From Elephas maximus indicus (lineage: Eukaryota > Chordata > Mammalia > Proboscidea > Elephantidae), in NCBI RefSeq assembly GCF_024166365.1, contig NC_064820.1, forward strand, positions 58,815,501 to 58,879,500: DNA of 64,000 nucleotides. The letters are read 5' to 3'. The notes below the pieces were generated by a model. It did no database searches, had not been told where the DNA came from, and worked only from the letters and a program-made list of their open reading frames with translations. A program made the translations under genes and the position numbers. Below are positions 35,585-47,289 of this stretch, one piece after another; position 1 is the first letter of the stretch; the number at the start of each line of letters is the position of its first letter.

Positions 35585-35872
35585 TACTTTAAGCCATTCA
35601 TTCACTTATTTGCCAAATACTTATTGAGTGCCTACTATGTGCCAGGAACTTTTCTAGGTGCTGGGAATATAACAGTGAATAAAAAGGCCCCAAATACCTG
35701 TCCTTATAAAGCTTACATTTTAGTGGGAGGAAACATAAATGATCAAATAAATGTGTATTTAATATGCCAGGCAGTGAAAAAGGCTATAAAGAAAAATAAA
35801 ACAGGAAAGGGAAATAGGAATGGTAGGGCATGTAGGTTATAGGAGTTTTAGGTCAGGAAAAGCCTCGATGAG
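35585..35872 (+). repeat. Ancient unassigned interspersed repeat, 5' part
   Basis: It reads 'cattcattcacttatttgcc...gagtgcctactatgtgccagg...tgctgggaatataacagtgaat', a common old mammalian repeat. It continues at 36395 after an LTR insertion. Confidence 0.55.
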
Positions 35873-36394
35873 TGTCATGGATTAAATTGTATTCTCCAAA
35901 AATATCTGTCAACTTGGTTAGGCCATGATTCCCAGTATTGTGTAGTTGTCCTCCATTTTGTGATTGTAATTTTAAATCCCAATCTCTGTTAATAAGGCAA
36001 AATTAGATTACGTTAAAGAAGATTAGGGTAGGATTGTAACACCCTTACTAAGGTCACATCCTTGATCTAGTGTAAGGGGAGGTTCCCTGAGGCGTGGCCT
36101 GCACCACCTTTTATCTTACAAGAGTTGAAAGTGGAAGCGAGCAATGGTGGGGGGACTTCACACCACCAAGAAAGCAACACCAGGAGCAGAGTGAGTTCTT
36201 TGGGCCCAAAGTTCCTGTGCAGAGAAGTTCTTAGACAAAAACCTTCCTCCAGAGTCAATGGAGAGAGAAGGCCTTCCTCTGGAGCTGGTCCTGAATTTGG
36301 ACTTGTAGCCTACTGGACTGTGAAAGAAATTTCTCTTTGTTAAAGCCATCCACATGTGGTATTTTTGTTACAGCAGCACTAGATGACTAAGACA
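35873..36394 (+). mobile_element. Second solo LTR of the 19934-20462 family
   Basis: 522 bp, starting TGTCATGGATTAAATTG and ending GATGACTAAGACA. Near-identical direct repeats (ATGAG before, CTGAG after) fit an ERVL 5 bp target duplication. The middle has diverged from the first copy. Confidence 0.8.
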
Positions 36395-36700
36395 CTGAGC
36401 AAAGCAAAGACTTGACCAAAGACCTGAAGGAGTTGAGGGAGTGAGTTAATGCGTGTTATCTGGGAACAGAGCATTCCAGGAAAGGAAACAGCAAGTGCAA
36501 AGGCGCTGAGACAGGAGCATGCTTGGAAGACAGTAAAGGGGAGAATAGTAGTAGATAAACAATTTCTGCCTAGATTTTTTAATGCCTTTTAGACTGTTGT
36601 AAGTCTTCTAAGCCTTTTACTCTGAGATGAGAAACTATTGGAGCGTTTGAAGGAAGGGCAATGACATTTAAGTCTTTCAGTTTAGAACTGTGCTGTCCAA
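36395..36700 (+). repeat. Ancient unassigned interspersed repeat, continued
   Basis: It resumes as 'acctgaaggagttgagggagtgag...gcattccaggaaaggaaacagcaagtgcaaagg'. Confidence 0.5.
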
Positions 36701-36794
36701 TATAGTAGCCACTAGACGGCACTGGGTTTGGTTTTTTTTTTTTTTTGGTTAGCCAGGTGTAGCTTTTGAGCACTTGAAATACGGCTTTAAAAAA

Positions 36795-36965
36795 ATTGAA
36801 AAAACCGAACCCATTGCCATTGAGTCAATTCTGACTCATAGCCACCTTACAGGACGGAGTAGAACTGCCTTATAGGGTTCCAAGGAGCGGTTGGTGGATT
36901 TGAACTGCCGATCCTTTGGTTAGCAGCCGTAGCTGTTATCCACTGTGCCATCAGGGCTCCATTGT
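36795..36965 (-). mobile_element. AfroSINE, antisense
   Basis: Nearly complete, from 'aaaccgaacccattgccattgagtc' to 'cactgtgccatcagggctcc'. Confidence 0.9.
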
Positions 36966-37449
36966 CACTTAGGAACTGAAATTTTAATTGTACTTAATCT
37001 AAGTTTTAATTTAAAACCAATACTCAGTTCAGCTATTGGAAACCTTTTAAGTCTGTTTGGAACAACGTGGGTGTGTGAATCGTTTTTTTTTTGCCTCCAT
37101 CCCCCCCTCCCCTGCCCCGCCGCCTGCTTCCTCGTAAGTGAATTGTTTTTAACCTGTAACTTTTATATCTAAATATAGATCAGGTATTTCTAATGAAGAT
37201 TTGGTGCTCAAACTGAGAAGTACTGTAAGTATAAAATACACACAGGATTTTGAAGACTTAGTATGAATAAAAAGCATATAAAAATCTCACAAATAATTCT
37301 TATACTGATTATATGTTGAAATTGTAATATTTGGTTAAATAAAATGTATTATTAAAATTAATTTTGCCTGGTTCTTTTTATTTTTTTAAATGTGGTTCCT
37401 AGAAACTTCAGAATTACATATGTGCCTCACATTATATTTCTACTGAATA
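36966..37449. other. Unassigned AT-rich sequence
   Basis: It has a cytosine-rich patch near 37095-37125 and nothing gene-like. Confidence 0.4.
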
Positions 37450-37567
37450 GCACTGTTTTAAAAAGATCAACCCGGGTGAGAATACGTGTGGGGGCAGGGG
37501 GAGTAGCTAGGAACAGGGGCAGAAGCATAAGACCTCCTGAGAGACTGTTAAAATAATCCAGGGGATA

Positions 37568-37656
37568 CATGTAGAAACTGTTGAATCAATGTATGTTTTG
37601 CTGTGTATATTCTCAACAGCAACAAGAAAATAAATAAAATTATATGTGTATAAAAA
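37568..37656 (+). repeat. 5'-truncated copy of the unassigned repeat's 3' tail, with 17 bp target-site duplication
   Basis: It repeats 'catgtagaaactgttgaatcaatgtatgttttgctgtgtatattctcaacagc' and the AATAAATAAAATTA tail. The direct repeats at 37551-37567 and 37874-37890 show it was a target-primed insertion. Confidence 0.75.
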
Positions 37657-37860
37657 GGAGCCTTGGTGGCACAGTGGTTAAGCACTCAGCTGCTAACCAA
37701 AAGGCCGGCAGTTCAAATCCACCTTCTCTTGCTCCATGAGAGAGAGATGTGGCAGTCTGTTTCTGTAAAGATTATAGCCTTGGAAACCATATGGGCCAGT
37801 GCTACTCTGTTCTACAGGGTTGTTATGAGTTGGAATCCACTCGATGGGAACGGGTTAGTT
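37657..37860 (+). mobile_element. AfroSINE, long variant, inside the tail of another insertion
   Basis: It contains 'gagagagatgtggcagtctgtttctg'. ATGTGTATAAAAA before it and ATGTATAAAAAAAA after it look like its own target-site duplication, nested in the preceding repeat's tail. Confidence 0.88.
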
Positions 37861-38349
37861 AGATGTATAAAAAAAATAGTCCAGGGGATAGATGATGGTG
37901 TCTTAAACCAGGAGAGGTGGTGAGATGTGATTAGATTCTGGATATATTTTGAATATAGGCCAACAGAATTTGCTATAAAGATACAGGGTCTTAGAGAAAG
38001 AGAGGAGTCAAGAAGGACCCTCAACTTGCAGGCCTGAGTAACTGAAAGGGTGAAGGTGTCATTAACTGAGATGGGGACTACTAAGGGAGGAACAGGTTTC
38101 TGTAGGGAAGATAAGGAGTTTGATTTGAGCCTGCTAACCTTGAAATGTTAACACCTTCATGGAGATCTTGAGCAAATATTTGAATACACAAGATGTGAGG
38201 TCAGGAGAGAAGTCTGGGCTGGAGACAGATTTGGCTGTCAGCAGCTTATAAAGGTAAATAACATGATTGACATTAAACAACAAATGCTGTGGCTCCCTCC
38301 ATCTTACTGCAATGTTGTCCTTATATTCTACTCCCTTATCATGGAACGG

Positions 38350-38507
38350 GAACCCTGGTAGTATAGTGGTTAAGTGCTATGGCTGCTAACCAAAGGGTTG
38401 GCAGTTCGAATCCCCCAGGCACTCCTTGGAAGCTCTATGGGGCAGTTCTACTCTGTTATATAGGGTCACTATGAATCAGAATTGACAACAACAGGTGTTT
38501 TTTTTTG
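38350..38507 (+). mobile_element. AfroSINE, sense
   Basis: It is flanked by TATCATGGAAC (38337-38347) and TATCATAGAAC (38508-38518). Confidence 0.9.
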
Positions 38508-38518
38508 GTATCATAGAA

Positions 38519-39486
38519 CATACTGTTTAAACCTAATTCAATGTGGCTTTAGAAGAGTCACATAAAATGACTTCTCTGCATATTTTCTGGCCTAACTTTC
38601 CACCTTCTAAAGTTTTTTAACCAAGTCTCTCAGACAGACACATCAGCGCCATATACTCCTTTCTTTAGTATTTGTGGTATGTGGTCCAAGTTAATGATTT
38701 TCTTTTTTCTATGAAAGGTCTTTAAAATTAATTTCTGTTTCCTAATCTTTCTGGGCACCAGGCCCAGTGTACCTAAAATACACTAGGTAGACCTAAAATG
38801 CTTAAAAAATGTAAGACCTTATTAAACATAGGCTTCTCTAATGAAAGCTGCTTAACCACGCTTTGACCTTGCTTGTTTCCAGGTGTGGTTTATGAAATGT
38901 GCAAGGGAGTATTAATATAATGGAACTGAAGCTTTTTTTCCAGTTTGGCACCTCAACTTGAGACAAAAGCCCCAACCCTCACCCTGCCCCTGATCGTAGT
39001 TGAAGTGCGAACAGTGCATTTCCTGAAGGTAACTTATTTCAGCAAACAAAGCAAGTGAGTTGACACCTAAATGTGGATAAATTTTGTGAGCGCTTCCAAT
39101 GATCCTTAAACTCAGTTTTGATGTCATTAAAAATTATAATATTTACTTGAGACTCTTATTTTCAATTAATATATTTAAGTGTCCAAATCGAGAAGTATTT
39201 AAGGTACTTGAAGTCAGACAAGTTTTGCTGGTATTTACTAAACAAAAGGCAGAAACTTTCAGCACATTTTTTAAACCCAGAAGTTTGACTTGCATGACTA
39301 AATGTCTACCGGTATCCACACCTAGGGAAAAGGCTAGCTTTTTGTTACCTGCCTTCCTGGTGTTTTGCCAATTATAAGTTCACCCAAAGGTTCAGTACAC
39401 AAGCTCAAGTGCTCTGCTTCTCCCCTCTTGAACAGATGTGCTTTTTCCTCTCAACCCACACCCACTGTGGGAAGCTGCCCAGAACA
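38519..39486. other. Unassigned intergenic sequence
   Basis: No gene, RNA or clear repeat was identified. Confidence 0.4.
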
Positions 39487-41108
39487 GGCGGCATGGTGCA
39501 GTGGTCGAGAGTTTGGGCTCTGCAGGCAAACTCCTTGGGTGGAAGCCCAGCTGTGTAGCACACTAGCTCTGTAAACTTGGGCAAGTTACTCAGCCTCTTT
39601 ATTCCTCAGTTTCCCTTGTTGTTGTTAGGTGCTGTAGAGTCGGTTCCGACTCATAGTGACCCTATGCACAAAGAACGAAACACTGCCTGGTCCTGAGCCA
39701 GCCTTACAATTGTTGTTATGCTTGAGCTCATTGTTGCAGCCACTGTGTCAATCCACCTCATTGAGGGTCTTCCTCTTTTCCACTGACCCTGTACTCTGCC
39801 GAGCATGATGTCCTTCTCCAGGGACTGATCCCTCCTGACAACATGTCCAAAGTATATAAGACGCAGTTTCGCCATCCTTGCCTCTAAAGAGCATTCTGGC
39901 TGTACTTCTTCTAAGACAGATTTGTTCGTTCTTTTGGCAGTCCATGGTATATTCAATATTCTTCGCCAACACCACAATTCAAAGGCATCGGTTCTTCTGT
40001 CTTCCTTATTCATTGTCCAGCTTTCACATGCATATGATGCACTTGAAAATACCATGGCTTGGGTCAGGAGCACCTTAGTCTTCTAGGTGACATCTTTGCT
40101 CTTCAACACTTTAAAGAGGTCCTTTGCAGCAGATTTACCCAATGCAATGCACCTTTTGATTTCTTGACTGCTGCTTCCATGGCTGTTGATTGTGGATCCA
40201 AGTAAAATGAAATTCTTGACAACTTCAATCTTTTCTCCATTTATCATGACGTTGCTCATTGGTCCAGTTGTGAGGATTTTTGTTTTCTTTATGTTGAGGT
40301 GCAATCCATACTGAAGGCTGTGGTCTTTGATCTTCATTAGTAAGTGCTTCAAGTCCTCTTCACTTTCAGCAAGCAAGGTTGTGTCATCTGCATAACTCAG
40401 GTTGTTAATGAGTCTTCCTCCAATCCTGATGCCCTGTTCTTCTTCATATAGTCCAGCTTCTCTTTGCTTAGCATACAGATTGAATAGGTATGGTGAAAGA
40501 ATACAACCCTGAAGCACACTTTTCCTTACTTTAAACCAATCAGTATCCCCTTGTTCTGGGTTTTTATTTTTTTTTATTCTATCTGAACAACTGCCTCTTG
40601 ATCTATATAAATGCTCCTCATGAGCACAATTAAGTGTTCTGGAATTCCCGTTCTTCCCAATGTTATCCATAATTTGTTATGATCCACACAGTCGAATGCC
40701 TTTGCATAGGCAATAAAACGCAGGTAAACATCCTTCTGGTATTCTCTGCTTGCAGCCAGGATCCATCTGACATCAGCAATGATATCCCTGGTTCCATGTC
40801 CTCTTCTGAATCCGGCCTGAATTTCTGGCAGCTCCCTGTCGATATACTGCTGCAGCTTCTTTTGAATAATCTTTAGCAAAATTTTGCTTGCGTGTGATAT
40901 TAATGATATTGTTCTATAATTTCCACATTCGGTTGGATCACCTTTCTTGGGAATAGGCATAAATATGGATCTCTTCCCTAGCCGTAAAAAAAAAAAAAAA
41001 AGGAAAGGGGTAGAGGGTAGTAACAGTGTCCTATAAGGCTGTTGTGAGAATTAAATAAAGTATATAGAGTGCTAGTATGGTGCCCAGGATGTAATAAGTT
41101 CAGTATGC
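39487..41108 (+). repeat. MIR-type SINE split by an RTE insertion
   Basis: 39487-39615 ('gcccagctgtgtagcacactagctctgtaaacttgggcaagttactcagcctc') and 40977-41108 ('gtgagaattaaataaag...atggtgcccaggatgtaataag') are the two halves of one MIR. An A-rich expansion lies at 40985-41002. Confidence 0.75.
39616..40976 (-). mobile_element. 5'-truncated RTE LINE, 1.36 kb, antisense
   Basis: Minus-strand frames at 40574-40960, 40083-40670 and 39651-40073 read most of the reverse transcriptase: DYAKAFDCVDHNK-like (about 40680-40720), LSYADDTTLLAESEEDLK (about 40345-40400) and RWIDTVAATMSSS (about 39735-39775). YADD is preserved, but frames are broken. An extra ~24-base T-rich insert lies at about 40559-40582. 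Confidence 0.92.
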
Positions 41109-41111
41109 ACT

Positions 41112-41275
41112 GTTGTTGTTGTTGTTAGGTATCATCGAGTCAGTTCTGACTCATAGCAATCTTATATGACAGAGCAGAACTGACCCACAGGGTTTCCAAG
41201 GAGCGGCTGGTGGATTTGAACTGCCGACCTTTTCGTTAGCAGCCGAGTTCCTAACCACTATACCACCAGGGCTCC
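41112..41275 (-). mobile_element. AfroSINE with an RTE-type (GTT)n tail, antisense
   Basis: The body is AfroSINE, but the 3' end is GTTGTTGTTGTTAGGTA, the RTE terminus and not the usual TTTGGTTT tail. CAGTATGCAC (41101) and CAGTGTGCAT (41276) flank it. Confidence 0.88.
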
Positions 41276-41289
41276 CAGTGTGCATTAGC

Positions 41290-42246
41290 TGCTGCTATAA
41301 TTTTTTGTTTTTTCCGTTTAAAATGTCTTTGTCTTACAGGTATGTGACAGTTAAGGCATGTAATAGTTAAGATGTGTCTCTCTGCCATCCAAGATGGGCG
41401 AGAGAAATAACACCTGTCCTTTAGTCTATTAATATATATGCATAGATTTATAGTTACAAGGAACAAGTAGGCTACTACTCAGGATTCATCAAGGGCTACT
41501 AGGACCATCCCACTGGACTTTACCTGAAGCTGGTCTTGACTTGGTGAACTCCAAGTGTAGCCCTGCGAAAAAGCATTACCTGACTTAACATTTAAGAAGT
41601 TTTATTTCTGTAAAGTGTTTGTCTCCTTGCCACATGCAGATGCTGAATTCCAGCTAGTAGAAGGAAAATACAATCCGGAGTGAGAAGGCCTCTAGCAGCG
41701 GCCTCTGTCCTTCCAATACCTGAATCAGAAGTGGACATGGAGAAAAACTAAACAGGCAGTAAGCACAGCAGCATTTTTATGCTAGCGGCCAACCCAGGAG
41801 CCAGCTCTATGGCAGTATTGGTGACTACGTTTTAGTGGCCCTTGAAAGCATTTCTGCCAACTGTAATCCTAGCCTGATGCTTCCATATTTTACACAAGTA
41901 ACGTGTGCATTATATATCTTTGCAAATGGTGCAAACTACCCCCACCCCGTGTTATTTTCTGAAGCGTATCATGCCAATATTTTTTTACATGTTGCTGACT
42001 TCAATTTCAATTTTTTTTCTGTCCAACAGATTTAATGTTACTGGGATAAAACTTATCTCATGGATACCTCATTTATATAGGTATTTTCCTAAGCTACGTG
42101 TAACCAATGGTGAACTGAGTGGGCTCATGATGGAAATGGGGTGCCATGTTAAAACCAAATAGTATGAATGCAACGAAGAGCTAGAAATTAGTAAGAAATG
42201 ATACTAGGCCTAAAACTACAAGAACAAAATGTTGCTTATATTTTAT
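41290..42246. other. Unassigned intergenic sequence
   Basis: No exon or known repeat was recognised. Confidence 0.4.
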
Positions 42247-43256
42247 TGCTTTCATAAATCTTATTATTTATTTAAAAATTTTTTTATTATGCTTTAAGGG
42301 AAAGTTTGCAAATCAAGTCGGTCTCTCATACAAAAATTTATATATACCTTACTGTATACTCCTAGTTGTTCTCCGCCTAATGAGACAGCACACTCCTCTC
42401 CACCCTGTATTTTAGTGGCCATTCAGCCAGCTTCTGCCCCCCTCCACCTTCTCATCTCTCCTCCACGTAGTCTCATGTGTCTACTTGATCCAAGAAGCTC
42501 ACTCCTCACCAGTGTCATTTTCTATAGTCCAGTCCAATCCCTGTCTGGAGAGTTGGCTTTGGGAATGGTTCCTGTCTTGGGCTAACAGAAGGTCTGGGGA
42601 CCACGACCTCCAGGGTCCTTCTAGTCTCAGTCAGACCATTAAGTCTGGTCTTTTTATGAGAATTTGAGGTCTGCATCCCACTGCCCTCCTGCCCCTTCAG
42701 GGATTCTCTGTTGTGTTCCCTGTCATGGCAGTCATTGGTTGTAGCCAGGCATCATCTAGTTCTTCTGGCCTCAGGCTAATGTTGTGGCTGATTTATGTGG
42801 CCCTTTCTATCTCTCGGGCTCATAATTATCTCGTGTCTTTGGTGTTCAGTCTCCTTTACTCCAGGTGAGCTGAGACCAACTGATGCATCTTAGATGGCCA
42901 CTTGCTAGTGTTTAAGACCCCAGATGCCACTCTCCAAAGTGAGATGCAGAATGTTTTCTTAATAGATTTTATTATGCCAGTTGACCTAGATGTCCCCTGA
43001 AACCGTGGTCCCCAAACTCCCCCCGCCCCCACTATGCTAGCTTTCAAAGTGTTCGGTTTATTCAGGAAGCATCTTTCTTTTGGTTTAGTCCAGTTGTCTT
43101 GACCTCTGCTGAATTGTGTGTTGTCTTTACCTTCACCTAAAATAGTTCTTGTCTACTATTTAATTAGTGAATACCCCTCTCCCTTCCTCCTTCCCCACTC
43201 TCATAATCATCAAGGAATATTTTCTTCTCTGTTTAAACTCTTTCTTCAGTTCTTAT

Positions 43257-46200
43257 AATAGTGGTCTCATACAATATTTGTCCTTTTGCAACTGGCTAAC
43301 TTCACCCAGCATAATGCCTTCCAGATTCCTCCATGTTATAAAATGTTTCACGGATTCATGATTGTTGTTTATCAATGCATGGTATTCCTTTGTGTGAATA
43401 TACCATAATTTATTTATCTATTCATCCATTGATGGGCACCTTGGTTGCTTCCATCTTTTTTGCTGTTGTAAACAGTGCTGCAGTGAACATGGATGTGCAT
43501 ATATCTGTTCGTGTAAAGGCTCTTATTTCTCTAGGATATATTCCAAGGAGTGGGATTGCTGGATCCAATGGTAGTTTCATTTCTAGCTTTGTAAGGAAGC
43601 TCCGAATCGATTTCCAAAGTGGTTGTACCATTTGACACTCCCACCAGCAGTGTATAAGTGTTCTGGTCTCTCCACAACCTCTCCAACATTTATTATTTTG
43701 TGTTTTTTTTCTTTTTTTTATTAATGCCTGCCTTGTTGGAGTGAGATGGAATCTCATTGTAATTTTGATTTGCATTTCTCTAATGGCTAATGATCGTGAG
43801 CATTTCCTCATGTATCTGTTAGCTACCTGAATGTCTTCTTTAGTGAAGTGTCTGTTTATATCCTTTGCCCATTTTTTAATTGGGTTGTCTTTTTGTTGTT
43901 GAGTTTTTACAGTATCATGTAGATTTTAGAGTTCAAGCGCTGATCAGAAATGTCATAGTTAAAAACTTTTTTCCCAGTCTGTAGGTAATCTTTTTACTCT
44001 TTTGGTGAAGTCTTTGGATGAGCATAGGCGTTTGATTTTTGGGAGCTCCCAGTTATCTAGTTTCTCTTCTCGTGTTTGTGCATTGTTAGTGATGTTTCAT
44101 ACACTGTTTATGCCATTTATTGGGCTCCTAACATTGTCCCTATTTTTTCTTCTATGATCTTTATCGTTCTAGATTTTACATTTAAGTCTTCGATCCATTT
44201 TTAAGTTAGTTTTTGTGCATGGTGTGAGATATGGGTCTTGTTTCATTTTCTTGCAGATGGATATCTAGTTATGCCAGCACCATTTGTTAAAGAGGCAGTC
44301 TTTTCCCTATTTAACTGTCTTTGGGCCTTTATCAAGTATCAGCTGCTTATATGTGAGTAGATTTATGTCTGGATTCTCAATTCCATTGCATTGGCCTGTG
44401 TATCTGTTGTTGTACCAAGACCAGGCTGTTTTGACTTCTGTGGCAGTATAATAGGTTCTAAAATCGGGTAGAGTGAGGCCTCCCACTTTGTTCTTCTTCA
44501 GTAATGTTTTACTTATCTGGGACCTCTTTCCCTTCCATATGAAGTTGGTGATTTGTTTCTCCATCTCATTAAAAAATGTAGTTGGAATTTGGATCAGAAT
44601 TGCATTAAATCTATAGATCGCTTTTGGTAGTACAGATATTATTACTTTGTTGAGTCTTCCTCTCTATAAGCAAGGTATTCTTTCCACTTATATAGGTCTC
44701 TTTTGGCTTCTGGCAGTAGTGTCTTGTAGTTTTCTTTGTATAAGTCTTTTATGTCTCAGGTAAGATTTATTCCTAAGTATTTTATCTTCTTGGGGGCTAC
44801 TGTAAATAGTATTGATTTGATGATTTTCTCTTCATATTTCTTTTTGTTGGTGTAGGGGAATCCATCTGATTTTTGTATGTTTATCTTGTATCCTGATTCT
44901 CTGTGTAACTATTAGTTTCAGTAGTTTTCTTGAGGATTCTTTAGGGTTTTCTGTGTATAAGATCATGTCATCTGCAAAAAGAGATAACTTTTACTTCTTC
45001 CTTACCAGTCTAGATGCTCTTTAGTTCTTCTTCTAGCCTAATTGCTCTGGCTGGGACCTCCAGCACATTTTTGAGTAAGAGTGATGATAAAGGGCATCCT
45101 TTTCTGGTTCCCTTTGTCAAGGGGAATACTTTCAGACTCTATTTAGGATGATGTTGGCTGTTGGCTTTGTATAAATGCCCTTTATTATGTTGAGAAATTT
45201 CCCTTCTCTTCCTATTTTGCTGAGAGTTTTTATCATGAATGGGTGCTGGACTTCATCAAGTGCCTTTTCTGCATCAATTGATAAGATCATGTGGTTCTTG
45301 TCTTTTGTTTTATTTATATGATGGATTACATTAATTTTTCTGATGTTGAACCATCCCTGCATACCTGGTATAAATCCCCCTTGGTCATGGTGAATTATTT
45401 TTTTGGTATGTTGTTGAATTCTGTTGGCTAGAATTTAGTTGAGGATTTTTGCATCGAAGTTCATGAGGGATATAATAAAGTTCATGAGGGATATAGGTCT
45501 GTAATTTTCTTTTTTCGTGGTATATTTACCTGGTTTTGGTGTCAGGGATATATGGTATCATAGAATGAGTTTGGGAGTAAACCGTCCTTTTCTATGCTCT
45601 GAAATACCTTTAGTAGTAGTGGTGTTAACTCTTCTCTGTAAGTTTGGTAGAATTTATCAATGAAGCTGTCCAGGCCAGGACTTTTCTTTTTGGTTGGGAG
45701 TTTTTAAATTACTTTTTCAATTTCTTCTTTTATTATGGGTTTATTTAGTTGTTCCACCACTGTTTGTATTGATTTAGGTAGGGAGTGTCTTTCTAGGAAT
45801 TCATCCATTTCTTCTAGGTTTGCAAATCTGATATGATTCTTTTAATTTCAGTTGGGTCTGTTGTAATATCGCCCACCTCATTTCTTATTCAGGTTATTTG
45901 CTTCCTCTCCTGTTTTTCTTTTGTCAGTTTGGCCAGTGGTTTATCAATTTTGTTGATTTTTTCAAAGAACCTGCTTTTGGTCTTGTTAATTCTTTCAGTT
46001 GTTTTTCTGTTTTCTATTTAATTCTGCTCTAATTTGGTGTCTGAGAGTTTCTTTTGTTGCTCTTTTTCTATTTGTTTAAGTTGTAGGGATAATTCTTTGA
46101 TTTTGGCCCTTTTTTCTTTTTGAGCGTGTGCATTTATCGATATAAATTGACCTCTGAGCACTGCTTTCACTGGTCGCAAAGGTTCTGATAGGAACTGTTT

Positions 46201-47010
46201 TCATTCTCACTGGATTCTATGAATTTGTTTATTCTGTCCTTAATGTCTTCTATAATCCAGTCTTTTTTGAGCAGGGTATTGTCCAGTTTCCAAGTATTTC
46301 ATTTCTTTTACCAGCTTTTTCTGTTATTGATTTCCACTTTTATGGCCTTATTGTCAGAGAAGATGCTTTGTAATATTTCGATGTTTCGGATTCTCTTAAG
46401 GCTTGCTTTATGAACTAATATATGGTCCATTCTAGAGAATGTTCCATGTGCGCTAGAAGAGAAAGTGTACTTGGCTGCTGTTAGGTGAAGTGTTCTGTAT
46501 ATGTCTGTGAGGTCGAGTTGGTTGATTGTGGCATTTAGATCTTTTGTGTCTTTATTGAGCTTCTTTCTGGATGTTCTGTCATACCACTGAAAGTGGTAGG
46601 ATGAAATCTCCTACTATAATTGTGGAGCTGTCTCTCACTTTTCATTGCTGTTAGAGTTTGTTTTATGTATCTTGCATCCCTGTCACTGGGTGCATAAATA
46701 TTTAGTATGGTAATATCCTCCTGGTATATTTTCTCTTTAATCATTATATAGTGTCCTTCTTTATCTTTTGTGGTGGATTTGACATTAAAGTCTATTTTGT
46801 CAGAAATTAGTATTGCCACTGCTGGTCTTTTTTGATTGTTGTTTGCTCGATGTATTTTTTTCCATCCTTTGAGTTTTAGTTTGTGTCTCTAAGTCTAGGG
46901 TGTGTCTCTTGTAGGCAGCATATAGACAGATTATGTCTTTTTATCCTTTCTGCCACTCCCTGTCTCTTTATGGGTACATTTAGTCCATTTATGTTCAGCA
47001 TAATTATGTA
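43257..47010 (-). pseudogene. Broken L1 ORF2 of the antisense element
   Basis: The endonuclease part includes ILISDKIDFNVKSTTKDKEG (about 46760-46820). The reverse-transcriptase FADD is at 44978-44967. The cysteine tail [18 protein letters not shown] lies at about 43635-43690, and the end is readable at 43422-43811. Many frameshifts and stops separate the parts, so no enzyme can be made. Confidence 0.88.
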
Positions 47011-47289
47011 TAGGTATGAGTTAGTGTTGTCATTTTGATGTCTTTTTTTGTGTGTTGTTGACAGTTTCTTTTTCCCACTTAATTTTTTGTACTGAGTAGT
47101 TTATGTATTGTCTTTTCCTCTTATTCGTTGCTGTTTTTCTTTTTGCTGAGTCTTTATTTTTTTCTTGTATTTTATTTTGATGAGTAGGATTGTTAGTCTG
47201 CTTTGTGGTTACCTTAATATTTACCCCTATTTTTCTGAGTTTAAACCTAACTTTTATTTCTTCATATTGCCTTGACTTCCTCTCCATAT

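Larger units (their letters stand above)
37450..38280 (+). repeat. Ancient unassigned interspersed repeat, late part, with nested insertions
   Basis: Blocks 37450-37567 and 37874-38280 belong together; AAATAATCCAGGGGATA (37551-37567) recurs with one change at 37874-37890. They continue 'ggtggtgagatgtgattagattctggatatattttg' and further late-family sequence. Confidence 0.6.
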
